Source: CAIVAT01 sp037141055 (GTDB lineage Bacteria; Bacteroidota; Bacteroidia; Bacteroidales; FEN-979). From it: DNA of 23,388 nucleotides. Location: positions 1 to 23,388 of the forward strand of contig JBAXDH010000061.1 in assembly GCA_037141055.1 (NCBI GenBank), in the 5' to 3' direction. Shown here piece after piece: positions 7,133-16,211 of this stretch; the stretch's first letter is position 1; each line of letters begins with the position of its first letter. The notes under the pieces are model-generated. The model was not told where the DNA came from. It saw only the letters and a program-made list of their open reading frames with translations, and made no database searches. The position numbers and the translations under genes are program-made.

Positions 7133-7504
7133 ATGAGAACACATAAAGATTTGTTTGCCTGGAAAAATAGCATTGAGCTGGTACAGGAGGTTTATCAAAT
7201 AACAAAAACGTTTCCAAAGGAAGAATTATTTTGCCTGACAATGCAACTTCGACGAGCTGCAATCAGTGTTCCCTCAAATATTGCTGAAGGTGCAGCCCGG
7301 AACCAGAAAAGGGAATTTATCCGATTTCTGCGAATTTCAACAGGCAGTTTAACGGAAGTTGAAACACAACTTACAATTGCATGGAAGCTGAAATATTTAC
7401 CGGAAACCGAATTTCTCACTCATACCGGACGCATCAATAAAATCAGAGCGCAAATTGCCGGATTGATTAAAAACCTGGAACAAAAACTTGGACCCCGAAG
7501 GTAA
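7133..7504 (+). CDS. S23/four-helix-bundle protein (23S rRNA IVS-encoded family)
   Basis: A 123-residue, mostly helical, basic protein. The family signature is clear: HKDLFAWKNSIELVQEVYQITKTFPKEE, then LTMQLRRAAISVPSNIAEGAAR (about 36-57) and FLRISTGSLTEVETQL (about 63-78). This is the four-helix bundle family first seen as the product of intervening sequences in bacterial 23S rRNA; related proteins (Avd) act beside diversity-generating reverse transcriptases. No rRNA, reverse transcriptase or variable-repeat target lies in the window, so neither role can be assigned. The gene stands alone, with inverted octamer arrays on both sides, an arrangement that recalls IVS elements with complementary ends. 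Function unknown; nucleic acid binding is plausible from the family and the basic residues. Confidence 0.88.
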   Translation: MRTHKDLFAWKNSIELVQEVYQITKTFPKEELFCLTMQLRRAAISVPSNIAEGAARNQKREFIRFLRISTGSLTEVETQLTIAWKLKYLPETEFLTHTGRINKIRAQIAGLIKNLEQKLGPRR

Positions 7505-7512
7505 AAGGCCTC

Positions 7513-7568
7513 CCAATCACCCTGTTACTCTGTCACTTTGTTACCTTGTTACCCTGTTACCCTGTCAC
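7513..7568 (-). repeat. Octamer tandem array, inverted orientation, right of the S23 gene
   Basis: Seven contiguous 8-bp units: CCAATCAC (degenerate), CCTGTTAC, TCTGTCAC, TTTGTTAC, CTTGTTAC, CCTGTTAC and CCTGTCAC, the reverse complement of the GTRACARR unit. It starts eight bases after the S23 stop codon. Its last unit contains the TGA stop codon of the minus-strand gene ending at 7565, mirroring the MFS stop codon at the other array. Confidence 0.92.
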
Positions 7569-10500
7569 CTTAAAACCGTTACCGTCCCATTTGCCCGATA
7601 TGTTTCGCCTGATGAAAAATCGGTTTCAAAGGTGGCTATGAAAAGGTAGACCCCGTCGGAACAGGTTTCACCTTTAATTTTGCCATCCCATCCCGGTTCC
7701 ATTGCGTCTGATTCGAAAATCTTTTTCCCCCACCGGTCATAGATCAGGATGTTATACCTGACGACACCTTTACCTGTAGGGTGAAACGTATCATTTACCC
7801 CATCACCGTTCGGTGTGAAGACATTCGGGAACCAGAGCGGAGAAACACATTCCCTGATCCGGATGCTGTCGCTTGCATTGCAACCGTCTTTCTTCACGAT
7901 CACCCAATAGCTTCCGGGGGAAAATGCCGTATAGGTGGAATCGGTCGACCCGTCCTGCCACTGGTACGCTGCCGAGGGAACGCCGGAATTCAGGAGGATC
8001 GGTTGGTTGTCGCACATGATGGTGTCATTTCCAAGGGAAACCTGGATTCTTGGCTTATACCGGAGGGTCGTTTGGATGATGCTGTCGCAGGCTTCTGCAA
8101 TATGGATGGTGTCGTGGTATATTCCGGGTTGAGTTTGCCAGGCTCCTCCGGCGTGCCAGGGGGTGCCAAAACAAAGTGTAGTGTCAATGTAGCTGGGTGA
8201 AGGTTCGCCGAGGACAACGATCTGTTTGCAGAGGCTTGACTGGTCAGGCATTCCCTCATTCACAAGCAGCCGGATATTGTATATGCCGGGTTTCTCATAT
8301 ACATATCCGGGAGGATCATGCATGCTGGAAGAAGGTGGTGTAGCATTGTTGCAGGAGACAAAAGACAGAAGGCTCCTGGTTGCATTTCCCCTGTTTGAGA
8401 CATATACAAATAAAGAGTCGTTTTGACGAAAGAGTTCCGAAAAAAGGCAAGGTCGTTCCAACGCACCGATATTGCCCAGACTTTGAGTCTGGATTGGGCC
8501 GGTGAGTCCTCCGGGGAAACTGATCTTCCATAACAAATTATTGGTTACACTGGTATTCAGGTATCGGGTAATAAAACCATGAATAGTGCCGCAGTCCCTT
8601 AGCAGGGTAATACCCATGGCGGCTGTGCCGCACACATCTCCAAGGTTGACTCCGGAAGGTGTGTTTTTAATGGAATTACCAAAATCAAGACGTGAAACCG
8701 TACTGCTGTTCAGGTTTACAACAAAAATGTAATTATTGCCGGCTTCAATAATATGTGACATTTGCCCGGGGGCATTGAGGTTGCCGACTGTTCCAAGGTT
8801 TTCAAATGTCGGCGTGTTCATCAGGCTGCTGCCGAAATGTACCCTCACCAGGCGATTGCCGTCAGTACATGTAATTAATCCTATCCATTCGCTGTTCTCA
8901 TTAATAAGCAGGAACCCATGGGCCATCATCAATTCTGGAACCGGACCAATTACGGTTGCTGAAGGGATGTTTTTTAATGATGTTCCGAAATTAAGGCGTA
9001 CGAGTTCATCATAATTGCAAATGAATCCAATCCAGCTTCCGGCTTCTTTTTTTATCTGGATGCCTTCCACATTGTTTGATAATACACCGAATGAACCAAG
9101 ATCGATCCGGTTTGATGGAGAAGTGGCAAAGCTGCTTCCGTGGTCGTATCTTATTACACTCTGACTGCCTTGATTCGATATAAAAGAGAAGCATTCATTG
9201 TTTTCAGTCAACATTGTTGAGTAGGTTGGAACATTCAGAAGATTTCCCGGATTCCCAATGTTTTTCCCGGTAGGATTGTCATTTATGCTCCCCGAACAGA
9301 AATTCCAGTACCAGGTTGTTCCTCCAAAAGTCTGGTTGACAATGGTCACAACTGATCCGGCACAAACTGTATCGGGCATGGTAAACTTTGCAGTCAGGCC
9401 TGCAGGAGGGGACACTACAACGATGCTTTTACAAAATGTTGTCTGCGTTGGCAGACCCTCATCAACAATCAGCCGGATATTGTAAGTCCCCGGCTGACTG
9501 TAAGAATATTGCGGAGGGTTGAACAAGACAGATGATGGAACTGACGCATTGGTGCAAGGAAGAAACCTCAGCCGTGTAAGGCTGGAATTAAGCCGATTGG
9601 TATTATAGAGAAATAATGTGTCGCCAACCCGGAAGAGCTCTGAAAAACGCAGTGGCTGGCTCATGGCGCCGATGTTACCAAGCGAGACCCCAGTGACCGG
9701 GCCGGTGACCCCGGTAGGAAAATTAAGTCGCCAGATCAAATCGGGGGATGTTGTGGATGTGTTGAGTTGGAAACCAACGGTGCTTTCGCAATCTCGGATA
9801 AGGGCAATCCCGGCTGCTGTGATTGAAGGGCAGACATTCCCAAGATTTACACCAGTTGGAGTATTGAACAATGAATTTCCAAAAGATAAACGGGTAAGGG
9901 TATTGTCTCCATAGTTTACCACAACTGCATGCCAGGCGCCATTCTCTTTGATGATGCAAAAGGTTGTTGGCATATTCATAGCCCCAGGTATGCCAAGGTC
10001 GGTCAGGACAGGTATGTTCATCAGGCTGTTGCCAAAATTCAACCGCACCAGTTTATTCCCCCAGGAACAGGAGAGAAAGCCTATCCAGGTTCCGCCTTCA
10101 TTGAACAGGTCAAAACCATGGGAAAAATAAAGCATGGAGTAGGTTCCTAAATGAGTTGCAGTAGGTGTATTGCCTAAAGAAGTTCCGAAATTCAGCCTGA
10201 CTATTTTAGAGTTGTCAACCACAAATCCGAACCATTGCCCATTATCATTTCGGATTTTAATTCCCTGAACTGTATCGCTGATCATGCCAAAATCGCCCAG
10301 GTTTGCCCAGGAAACAGGGTTGTTGCTAAAACTTTTTCCGTGGTTGTACCTCACCAATCTATTGCTGCCATGGGTGGTAATGAATGAATAACAAGTTTCG
10401 CCATCTTTTACAAGGGTGATATATCCCGGGATGTTCAGCAGATTACCCGGATTTCCGATGTTGGTCCCTTGTGGGTTTGATAGTGAATTGCCCGTGCAGA

Positions 10501-10675
10501 AATTCCAGTACCATGTAGTTCCACCGGTTGAAGTATTGGTTATAGTGACCGGTTGATTGGTGTTAACGGTATCTGGTGAGTTGAAACTGGCAGTCTGGCC
10601 CAATAAAGGGAGGGGCAGGGGAAAATGGATCAGAAAAGCGGCAAAAATAATTATCAGTGACCGGGTTTTGTTCAT
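7565..10675 (-). CDS. Secreted PKD/propeller protein with T9SS type B (CHU_C) sorting domain
   Basis: A 1036-residue surface or secreted protein with an N-terminal Sec signal (about 1-27). Two modules of about 400 residues follow (about 27-425 and 427-822). Each starts like a PKD domain (VTITNTSTGGTTWYWNFC), runs through six repeats of about 50 residues ending in LVRLNFGTSLxNTP, and closes with the second half of a PKD domain (YSYSQPGTYNIRLIVDEG...CKSIVV). An Ig-like region then leads to the C-terminal domain (about 948-1036), with FPNVFTPNGDGVNDTFHP, IYDRWGKKIFES and GWDGK...CSDGVYLF. This is the gliding-motility-associated CHU_C/type B T9SS signal, so the protein is expected to cross the outer membrane through T9SS. 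Ligand unknown. It lies 67 bp downstream of its longer paralogue, probably in one operon. Confidence 0.88.
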   Translation of the reverse strand: MNKTRSLIIIFAAFLIHFPLPLPLLGQTASFNSPDTVNTNQPVTITNTSTGGTTWYWNFCTGNSLSNPQGTNIGNPGNLLNIPGYITLVKDGETCYSFITTHGSNRLVRYNHGKSFSNNPVSWANLGDFGMISDTVQGIKIRNDNGQWFGFVVDNSKIVRLNFGTSLGNTPTATHLGTYSMLYFSHGFDLFNEGGTWIGFLSCSWGNKLVRLNFGNSLMNIPVLTDLGIPGAMNMPTTFCIIKENGAWHAVVVNYGDNTLTRLSFGNSLFNTPTGVNLGNVCPSITAAGIALIRDCESTVGFQLNTSTTSPDLIWRLNFPTGVTGPVTGVSLGNIGAMSQPLRFSELFRVGDTLFLYNTNRLNSSLTRLRFLPCTNASVPSSVLFNPPQYSYSQPGTYNIRLIVDEGLPTQTTFCKSIVVVSPPAGLTAKFTMPDTVCAGSVVTIVNQTFGGTTWYWNFCSGSINDNPTGKNIGNPGNLLNVPTYSTMLTENNECFSFISNQGSQSVIRYDHGSSFATSPSNRIDLGSFGVLSNNVEGIQIKKEAGSWIGFICNYDELVRLNFGTSLKNIPSATVIGPVPELMMAHGFLLINENSEWIGLITCTDGNRLVRVHFGSSLMNTPTFENLGTVGNLNAPGQMSHIIEAGNNYIFVVNLNSSTVSRLDFGNSIKNTPSGVNLGDVCGTAAMGITLLRDCGTIHGFITRYLNTSVTNNLLWKISFPGGLTGPIQTQSLGNIGALERPCLFSELFRQNDSLFVYVSNRGNATRSLLSFVSCNNATPPSSSMHDPPGYVYEKPGIYNIRLLVNEGMPDQSSLCKQIVVLGEPSPSYIDTTLCFGTPWHAGGAWQTQPGIYHDTIHIAEACDSIIQTTLRYKPRIQVSLGNDTIMCDNQPILLNSGVPSAAYQWQDGSTDSTYTAFSPGSYWVIVKKDGCNASDSIRIRECVSPLWFPNVFTPNGDGVNDTFHPTGKGVVRYNILIYDRWGKKIFESDAMEPGWDGKIKGETCSDGVYLFIATFETDFSSGETYRANGTVTVLR

Positions 10676-10742
10676 CAGTAGAATGGAGCCACGTAAATAC
10701 GCAATAAAAGTATGAAAAAACAGTGTTGATGATACAATCCGG

Positions 10743-13700
10743 CTAATCTTTCATACAACGAACCGAAAAGGCATTGGCCCTGCTGGCATGGTACATCGAA
10801 ACACTGTGATTTTCGTTGTTGAGCCCGCGGGCAATGGCGCCGGTTGAACCGGAGGCGGAGGATGTCCAGTAAAACTCTCCGGCCAGCGGTAATCCGCCAA
10901 AGGCCCACTGCCTGTTCAGGTAATAGAAGCCATACGGAATGGCATGAAATCCATTTACCAGGAAAAGGTCTTTCAGTGGCCCGGCCGCCTGCGATGAGCC
11001 CTGGAAAAAGCCCAGAAGTTCATCCCACTCTGCTGATGAGGGCACATGCCAGCCCGGTGGGCAGAGGCCCTGGGATCCGGCGACAGGTTCGTATCGCATG
11101 AGTTCGTCCCACTGGTAAACAGAGGTCGGAATCGCAATTGGGGAATTCGGATTCAGATAATATTCAGGTGTGCAGTTATCAGTTTGCGGAAATAACTCCG
11201 AAATCCGGAATCCGAAATCCAGGTTCTCTTTCATCCAGCATTTTCCATTCGGGAGCAGGAATGTTGAATAAATATGACCGTCTCTGTAATCGGTAAGATT
11301 TCCGCCACAGGTGAATGCAGGGCTGGGAAGAACCCGTATGAGGTCTGCATGGTTTCCGCCGCATCCGTAGATGTTTGAATAGGTGTAAATGATGGAGTGC
11401 AGACCGGCACCTGAAATCGTTGGGTCAAACATCCCCGTTATGCCGTCAACACCGGGTCCGGAGTATATTCCTCCGCGGGGGAATCCGCCCCTCAGATGGA
11501 TCGGTTTTGCCGTTGTTGTAGTGAGTGTATCGGTACACAGGGAAAATGATACGGATGGAACCGGGTACACGTTTACCGTAACAGAAACAGGTAGACCGAT
11601 GCATGTGGAAACAGATGGTGTAACCACATAAACGACCGAGCCCTGTGTGTTGGAAGAACTGTTCAGGAGCTGAATGATTGAATTTCCGTTGTTACCCGAA
11701 TATCCTGTAATAAAGGACGATCCTGTTGCCGACCACTGGAAGGTTGTGCCTGTTAACTGCGACTGAAGGCTGATCCCGGTATTTTGCCCGCTGCAGATGG
11801 ATTGTCCCGCAGGAGTTGCAGTCACCCCTGGAACCGGGTATGTAAGCACCTGTGCCGGAACTGCCGGGCTAGTGCACCCATTCAGGGTTGACGAAAGCAA
11901 ATAGGTGACAGTTTGTGTAGAGGTTCCTGTTGTGTACAATGCCTGGTCAATGGTGTTTCCGGCACCGTTGGTGAAACCGGTTACCGCCGGGGATGATCCT
12001 GTGGCAATCCAGGAACAGTTGGCCCCCGGGAAAGAGGATGACAGTGAAAGCATGGCATGCCCGCCGTAACAAACAGATTGGCTGGCCGGGCTGAATGCAA
12101 CATCAGGCGTTGGCTTTACGAACACCGTGATCGTCGTCACCATCCCGCTACAGCCGCTGGCGTGGGGTGTTACCAGGTAGGTAACGGATTCGACCGTATT
12201 CCCGGGATTTACCGGCGACTGATTGATGCTGTTTCCGGCACCTCCTGCATATCCCGTTACCAGCGGCGATGAAGCAGATGCGCTCCAGCTGAAAGCCGTG
12301 CCCGCGGTTGCCGATGAAAAGCTCACCAGGAAAGGATCTCCTGAACAAACCGATGCCGGGTGCGGACTGACTATAGTAACAGGGCTCGGGTTGATGGTTG
12401 CCGTATACGGAACCGGCATTCCGAAACATCCGTTGGAAGCCGGGGTCACAGTATAGGTAACGGTACCGGGATCAGGCCCCGAATTTTGTGGCGATTGCAG
12501 GATCAGCGCACCCGCCCCACCAAAATAATTACTGATAAATGCTGAACTCCCCGAAGCGGTCCATGTAAATGTTGCAGGCTGTGCCTGTGAATTCAGCTGG
12601 ATTCCGGTTGCATCGCCGGTGCAGATGGATGTTGATGCCGGGAAAAATGTTACATCGGGAACCGGATGCACGGTCATGGTGAAGGTACCGGGAGGCCCGT
12701 TGCATCCGAGGGCATTCGGGATGACGGTATAAGTCACCGCCGGGTTTGTGTACCCGGAGTTGAACAGTTGCTGCACGATCGAAGGGCCGACTCCCGGGCC
12801 AAAACCGGAGAGGTCGGGGGAATTCCCGATAGCTGTCCACGTAAATTGTGTTCCTGGAACATTTGAGGTTATTGCAAAACCAGTAAAGGAACCGGAGCAC
12901 ATCTCTGAAACGATCCCTGAATTTGTGATTGATGGTGAAGGGTTAATGGTGACGATGCATGTGGCCGGAGCAGACAGGCAAGTCCCGATGGAGGCTGTTA
13001 TCGCATAGGAAACGCTCCCGGGGAGAAAGTCATTGTCTGTCAAAGGTTGGTTAATGGTGTTCCCGATTCCGCCGGAAAAACCCGAAATATTTCCCGAGGT
13101 AAGGCTTGCCGACCATGAGAAATTCGCGAACGGTGAGGAGGAAGATAAAGAGATGGCGGTTGAATTGCCCGAGCAGATGGTTTGCACCGTCGGGTTGACG
13201 ATGAGGTCGGGAACCGGGTTTGTGAACAGCTGAATGGTATCCCTGCTGACACAGATATTTGCTGTTGAAACCATGACGGTATAAACGCCGGGTGTTCCGG
13301 TAGAATATGTTTGGCCGGTGCCGATATTCAGTTGTCCGGTCGTAAGGTTTGCCCAAACATAAGTACAGCCATTGCATGCTCCTGCATCGAACGTGGCTGA
13401 TTGACCTGAGCAAATTGTTTGATCCGGACCAAGATTCACAGGTGTAACCGGGTATAATGAAATCACAACGGTATCATAATCTTCACATCCGTACCTGGTT
13501 CCTTTTGCCCAGTAACTTCCGGCAGTTCCGACGGTGATTGTGCGGGTTGTGGCTCCCGTTGACCAGAGGTAGGAGGTAAATCCGGCCCCGGCGTCAAGAG
13601 TGGTGGTAGTTCCCGGGCAGATATTTTGATCAATTCCGAGGTTCACCAAAGGCTGGGGCATCACCACAATTGAATGGCAAATGCTCGCCTCGGTAAACTG

Positions 13701-16142
13701 GCCTTCATCCACGGCCAGCCGCACCGAATAAGTTCCCGGAGCATTGTAAGAAAACGGAGGCGGTGAAAAAAGTGTCGAAGAAGGAATGGAGGCATTGCCG
13801 CAGGGTGGGAAACTGAACCGTGTCAGTGACGTGCTATACTGGTTTGCAACGTAAGCAAATAAGGAGTCATTTTGCCGGAACATCTCCGAGAAAGCAACCG
13901 GATAATGAAGGGTGCCAATATTGCCCAGGGATTCTGCTGTGACAATGCCGCCAACTCCACCTGAAAACGTCAATTTTCCCAGGGTTGTTGTGGTAGATGG
14001 CAGGTATTCGGTGTAATATCCCGTTGTGGTCTCACAATCATTAAGTACGGTAATCCCGATCGGAGTTTGCATGGCTCCGCAATTACCCAGGTTTTGCCCG
14101 GTGGGAGCATTCAGATACGAGGTTCCGAAATTAATTCTCGACAAACTATTGCCGTCAGAATTAACTACCAGAAGATAACAGGTTCCGTTTTCTTTTACAG
14201 AGGCAATCTGGCAAGGATGACTGAATCCTGCAAGGTTGCCGAAATCAGTTAAGACCGGTGCGTTGGTCAGGCTGGCTCCGAAATTCAAACGATAAAGTTT
14301 ATTCTGATCGGAAGAATCAAAAAAACCAAGCCAGGTAGTCCCCTCTTTCACGATGACCAATCCATGTGCAACAGCGATATTGGGAAACGGGCCGATGTCT
14401 GTGGTGGTGGGTGAATTATTGGTCAAACTGGTACCGAAATTTATGCGGAGGATGGTCGTATTGTTGTTAACAAAACCATACCAGTTCCCGTTTTCCTTCC
14501 TGATCTGAATTGCTTCGCAAAACGGGTGAATAATCCCGGTTTGGAGAATGGTTGCAGTGCTTACCGGATTATTGCGGAAACTGGTGCCATGATAATACCG
14601 TGTAATATGTGTTGGGGAACCATGATTTGTGAGGAAGGAGTAGCAATCAGTTCCGTCTTGTACCAAAGTGGTATAAACCGGTTGATTCATACCATTTCCC
14701 GGATTTCCGATGTTGGTTCCGGTTGGATTTGCCGCCGCACTTCCGGAGCAGAAATTCCAGTAATAGCTGCTTCCCCCGGATGAAGTGTTGGTTGCTGTTA
14801 TCGGCGCTCCCGTGCAAACGGTATCCGGAACCGTGAAAGATGCAGTGGCACTGCATGGCGCCGCCATCACCACAATGCTTTTGCAGACGCTCGCCTGGGT
14901 TGGAAGCCCCTCGTCGATGATCAGCTGGATGTTGTAAGTGCCGGGCTGATTGTAGGAAAAAGATGGAGGTGTAAACAATGTAGAGGAAGGAACTGATGCA
15001 TTCGAGCATGGCAGGAAGCGCAACCTTGTAAGGGTGAAGTTGGCCCGGTTGGAATTGTACAGGAAAAGGGTGTCACCGACCCTGAAAAGTTCTGAAAACT
15101 GGTTTGGACGGCTCATGGCGCCGATGTTGCCAAGCGAGGAGCCGGTAACCGGACCGGTTATGCCGGAAGGGAAGGTAAGCCGCCAGATGAGGTCGGGGGA
15201 TGTGGTGGAATAATTGAGCTGGAACCCGGTGGTGCCTTCGCAATCCCTGATCAGTGCGATACCTCCGGGTGTGGTTACGGTCGGGCAAACCACCCCGAGA
15301 TTCACCCCCGTAGGCGTATTCAGCAGGGAAGTTCCGAATGTAAGCCGTGAAATCGTTGCATCCCCTCCGTTCACCACCAGCGCATACCAGATGCCTCCTT
15401 CATTAACCAGGCGGAAAGACCCCGGCAGGTTCAAAGCGCCTGGAATTCCAAGGTCGGTGAGAACCGGTGCATTGAGCAGACTGGTGCCGAAATTGAGCCG
15501 GATAAGCTTGTTCCCCCAGGAACAGGTGATAAAACCAATCCAGGTACCCGCTTCGTTTATGATGTCGAGACAATGAGCCGTATACATCATCGGGTATGGG
15601 CCCAACAGCGTTGCTGTAGGCGTATTGGCCAGTGAGGCACCGAAATTCAGGCGGACGAGACGGTTGTTGTTGTTCAGAAACCCGATCCACTGGCCGTTGT
15701 CAAAACAAACCTTCACCCCCATCACGGTGTCGCTGAGCATCCCGAAACCACCCAGGTTTGTCCAGGACACGGGGTTGTTGCTGAAACTTGTTCCGTGATT
15801 GTACCTGACCAGGATCTTGGTTCCCTGGTTGGTGCTGAAGGAATAGCAGGTGTTGCCGTCTTTCACCAGGGTGAGGTAGCTTGGTATATTCAGCAGGTTG
15901 CCCGGGTTCCCTATGTTGGTGCCGAGCGGGTTTGACAGGGCGCTGCCGGAACAAAAGCTCCAGTAATAGGTGCTTCCCCCCGTTGAAGTATTGGTGATGG
16001 TTACCGGCTGGCCGGTGCAAACGGTATCGGGGGCGGTAAAGCTGGCTACCTGGGCCGCCAGATCCGGCGTGATCAGGGTAAGTGTGAGAATACCGGCAAG
16101 GATCGTTACCGGCAACCGGAATGGGTTCATTAGGGGAATCAT
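10743..16142 (-). CDS. Giant secreted PKD/propeller/Ig-repeat protein with C-terminal FISUMP domain
   Basis: A 1799-residue exported protein. Residues 1-31 form a signal peptide ending in LAAQ; a second ATG at residue 5 (16130) is an equally good start. Two PKD/propeller modules (about 33-428 and 433-828) are paralogous to those of the downstream gene. Next come two Ig/PKD-like domains of the NLGPDQTICSGQ type. Six further repeats of about 90 residues follow (about 976-1529), each with (I/V)CSG near the start, a central GxGNxIxQ segment, VTYxVTP and GCxG. After another Ig-like domain, residues about 1614-1799 form a FISUMP (Fib_succ_major) domain: YSTFLLPNGKCWMKENLDFG, LCPPGWHVPSSAEWDEL, FYWTSSAS and FSVRCMKD. 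No CHU_C or Por_Secre_tail is visible, so how it is sorted is unclear. Adhesion or carbohydrate binding is a guess. Confidence 0.87.
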   Translation of the reverse strand: MIPLMNPFRLPVTILAGILTLTLITPDLAAQVASFTAPDTVCTGQPVTITNTSTGGSTYYWSFCSGSALSNPLGTNIGNPGNLLNIPSYLTLVKDGNTCYSFSTNQGTKILVRYNHGTSFSNNPVSWTNLGGFGMLSDTVMGVKVCFDNGQWIGFLNNNNRLVRLNFGASLANTPTATLLGPYPMMYTAHCLDIINEAGTWIGFITCSWGNKLIRLNFGTSLLNAPVLTDLGIPGALNLPGSFRLVNEGGIWYALVVNGGDATISRLTFGTSLLNTPTGVNLGVVCPTVTTPGGIALIRDCEGTTGFQLNYSTTSPDLIWRLTFPSGITGPVTGSSLGNIGAMSRPNQFSELFRVGDTLFLYNSNRANFTLTRLRFLPCSNASVPSSTLFTPPSFSYNQPGTYNIQLIIDEGLPTQASVCKSIVVMAAPCSATASFTVPDTVCTGAPITATNTSSGGSSYYWNFCSGSAAANPTGTNIGNPGNGMNQPVYTTLVQDGTDCYSFLTNHGSPTHITRYYHGTSFRNNPVSTATILQTGIIHPFCEAIQIRKENGNWYGFVNNNTTILRINFGTSLTNNSPTTTDIGPFPNIAVAHGLVIVKEGTTWLGFFDSSDQNKLYRLNFGASLTNAPVLTDFGNLAGFSHPCQIASVKENGTCYLLVVNSDGNSLSRINFGTSYLNAPTGQNLGNCGAMQTPIGITVLNDCETTTGYYTEYLPSTTTTLGKLTFSGGVGGIVTAESLGNIGTLHYPVAFSEMFRQNDSLFAYVANQYSTSLTRFSFPPCGNASIPSSTLFSPPPFSYNAPGTYSVRLAVDEGQFTEASICHSIVVMPQPLVNLGIDQNICPGTTTTLDAGAGFTSYLWSTGATTRTITVGTAGSYWAKGTRYGCEDYDTVVISLYPVTPVNLGPDQTICSGQSATFDAGACNGCTYVWANLTTGQLNIGTGQTYSTGTPGVYTVMVSTANICVSRDTIQLFTNPVPDLIVNPTVQTICSGNSTAISLSSSSPFANFSWSASLTSGNISGFSGGIGNTINQPLTDNDFLPGSVSYAITASIGTCLSAPATCIVTINPSPSITNSGIVSEMCSGSFTGFAITSNVPGTQFTWTAIGNSPDLSGFGPGVGPSIVQQLFNSGYTNPAVTYTVIPNALGCNGPPGTFTMTVHPVPDVTFFPASTSICTGDATGIQLNSQAQPATFTWTASGSSAFISNYFGGAGALILQSPQNSGPDPGTVTYTVTPASNGCFGMPVPYTATINPSPVTIVSPHPASVCSGDPFLVSFSSATAGTAFSWSASASSPLVTGYAGGAGNSINQSPVNPGNTVESVTYLVTPHASGCSGMVTTITVFVKPTPDVAFSPASQSVCYGGHAMLSLSSSFPGANCSWIATGSSPAVTGFTNGAGNTIDQALYTTGTSTQTVTYLLSSTLNGCTSPAVPAQVLTYPVPGVTATPAGQSICSGQNTGISLQSQLTGTTFQWSATGSSFITGYSGNNGNSIIQLLNSSSNTQGSVVYVVTPSVSTCIGLPVSVTVNVYPVPSVSFSLCTDTLTTTTAKPIHLRGGFPRGGIYSGPGVDGITGMFDPTISGAGLHSIIYTYSNIYGCGGNHADLIRVLPSPAFTCGGNLTDYRDGHIYSTFLLPNGKCWMKENLDFGFRISELFPQTDNCTPEYYLNPNSPIAIPTSVYQWDELMRYEPVAGSQGLCPPGWHVPSSAEWDELLGFFQGSSQAAGPLKDLFLVNGFHAIPYGFYYLNRQWAFGGLPLAGEFYWTSSASGSTGAIARGLNNENHSVSMYHASRANAFSVRCMKD

Positions 16143-16211
16143 GGCAGATGATTACCCGGTAAATATAGTAAGGAAAATCGAATAACTGAAAAAATCAGTG
16201 GGATGAGGTCG

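Noticed and set aside
7133..7504. Accessory protein (Avd) of a diversity-generating retroelement
   Set aside because: No reverse transcriptase, template repeat or variable repeat is visible in the window.
16185..16199. Terminator after the alcohol dehydrogenase (ACTGA/TCAGT hairpin)
   Set aside because: Only a 5-bp stem with low GC, too weak to call.
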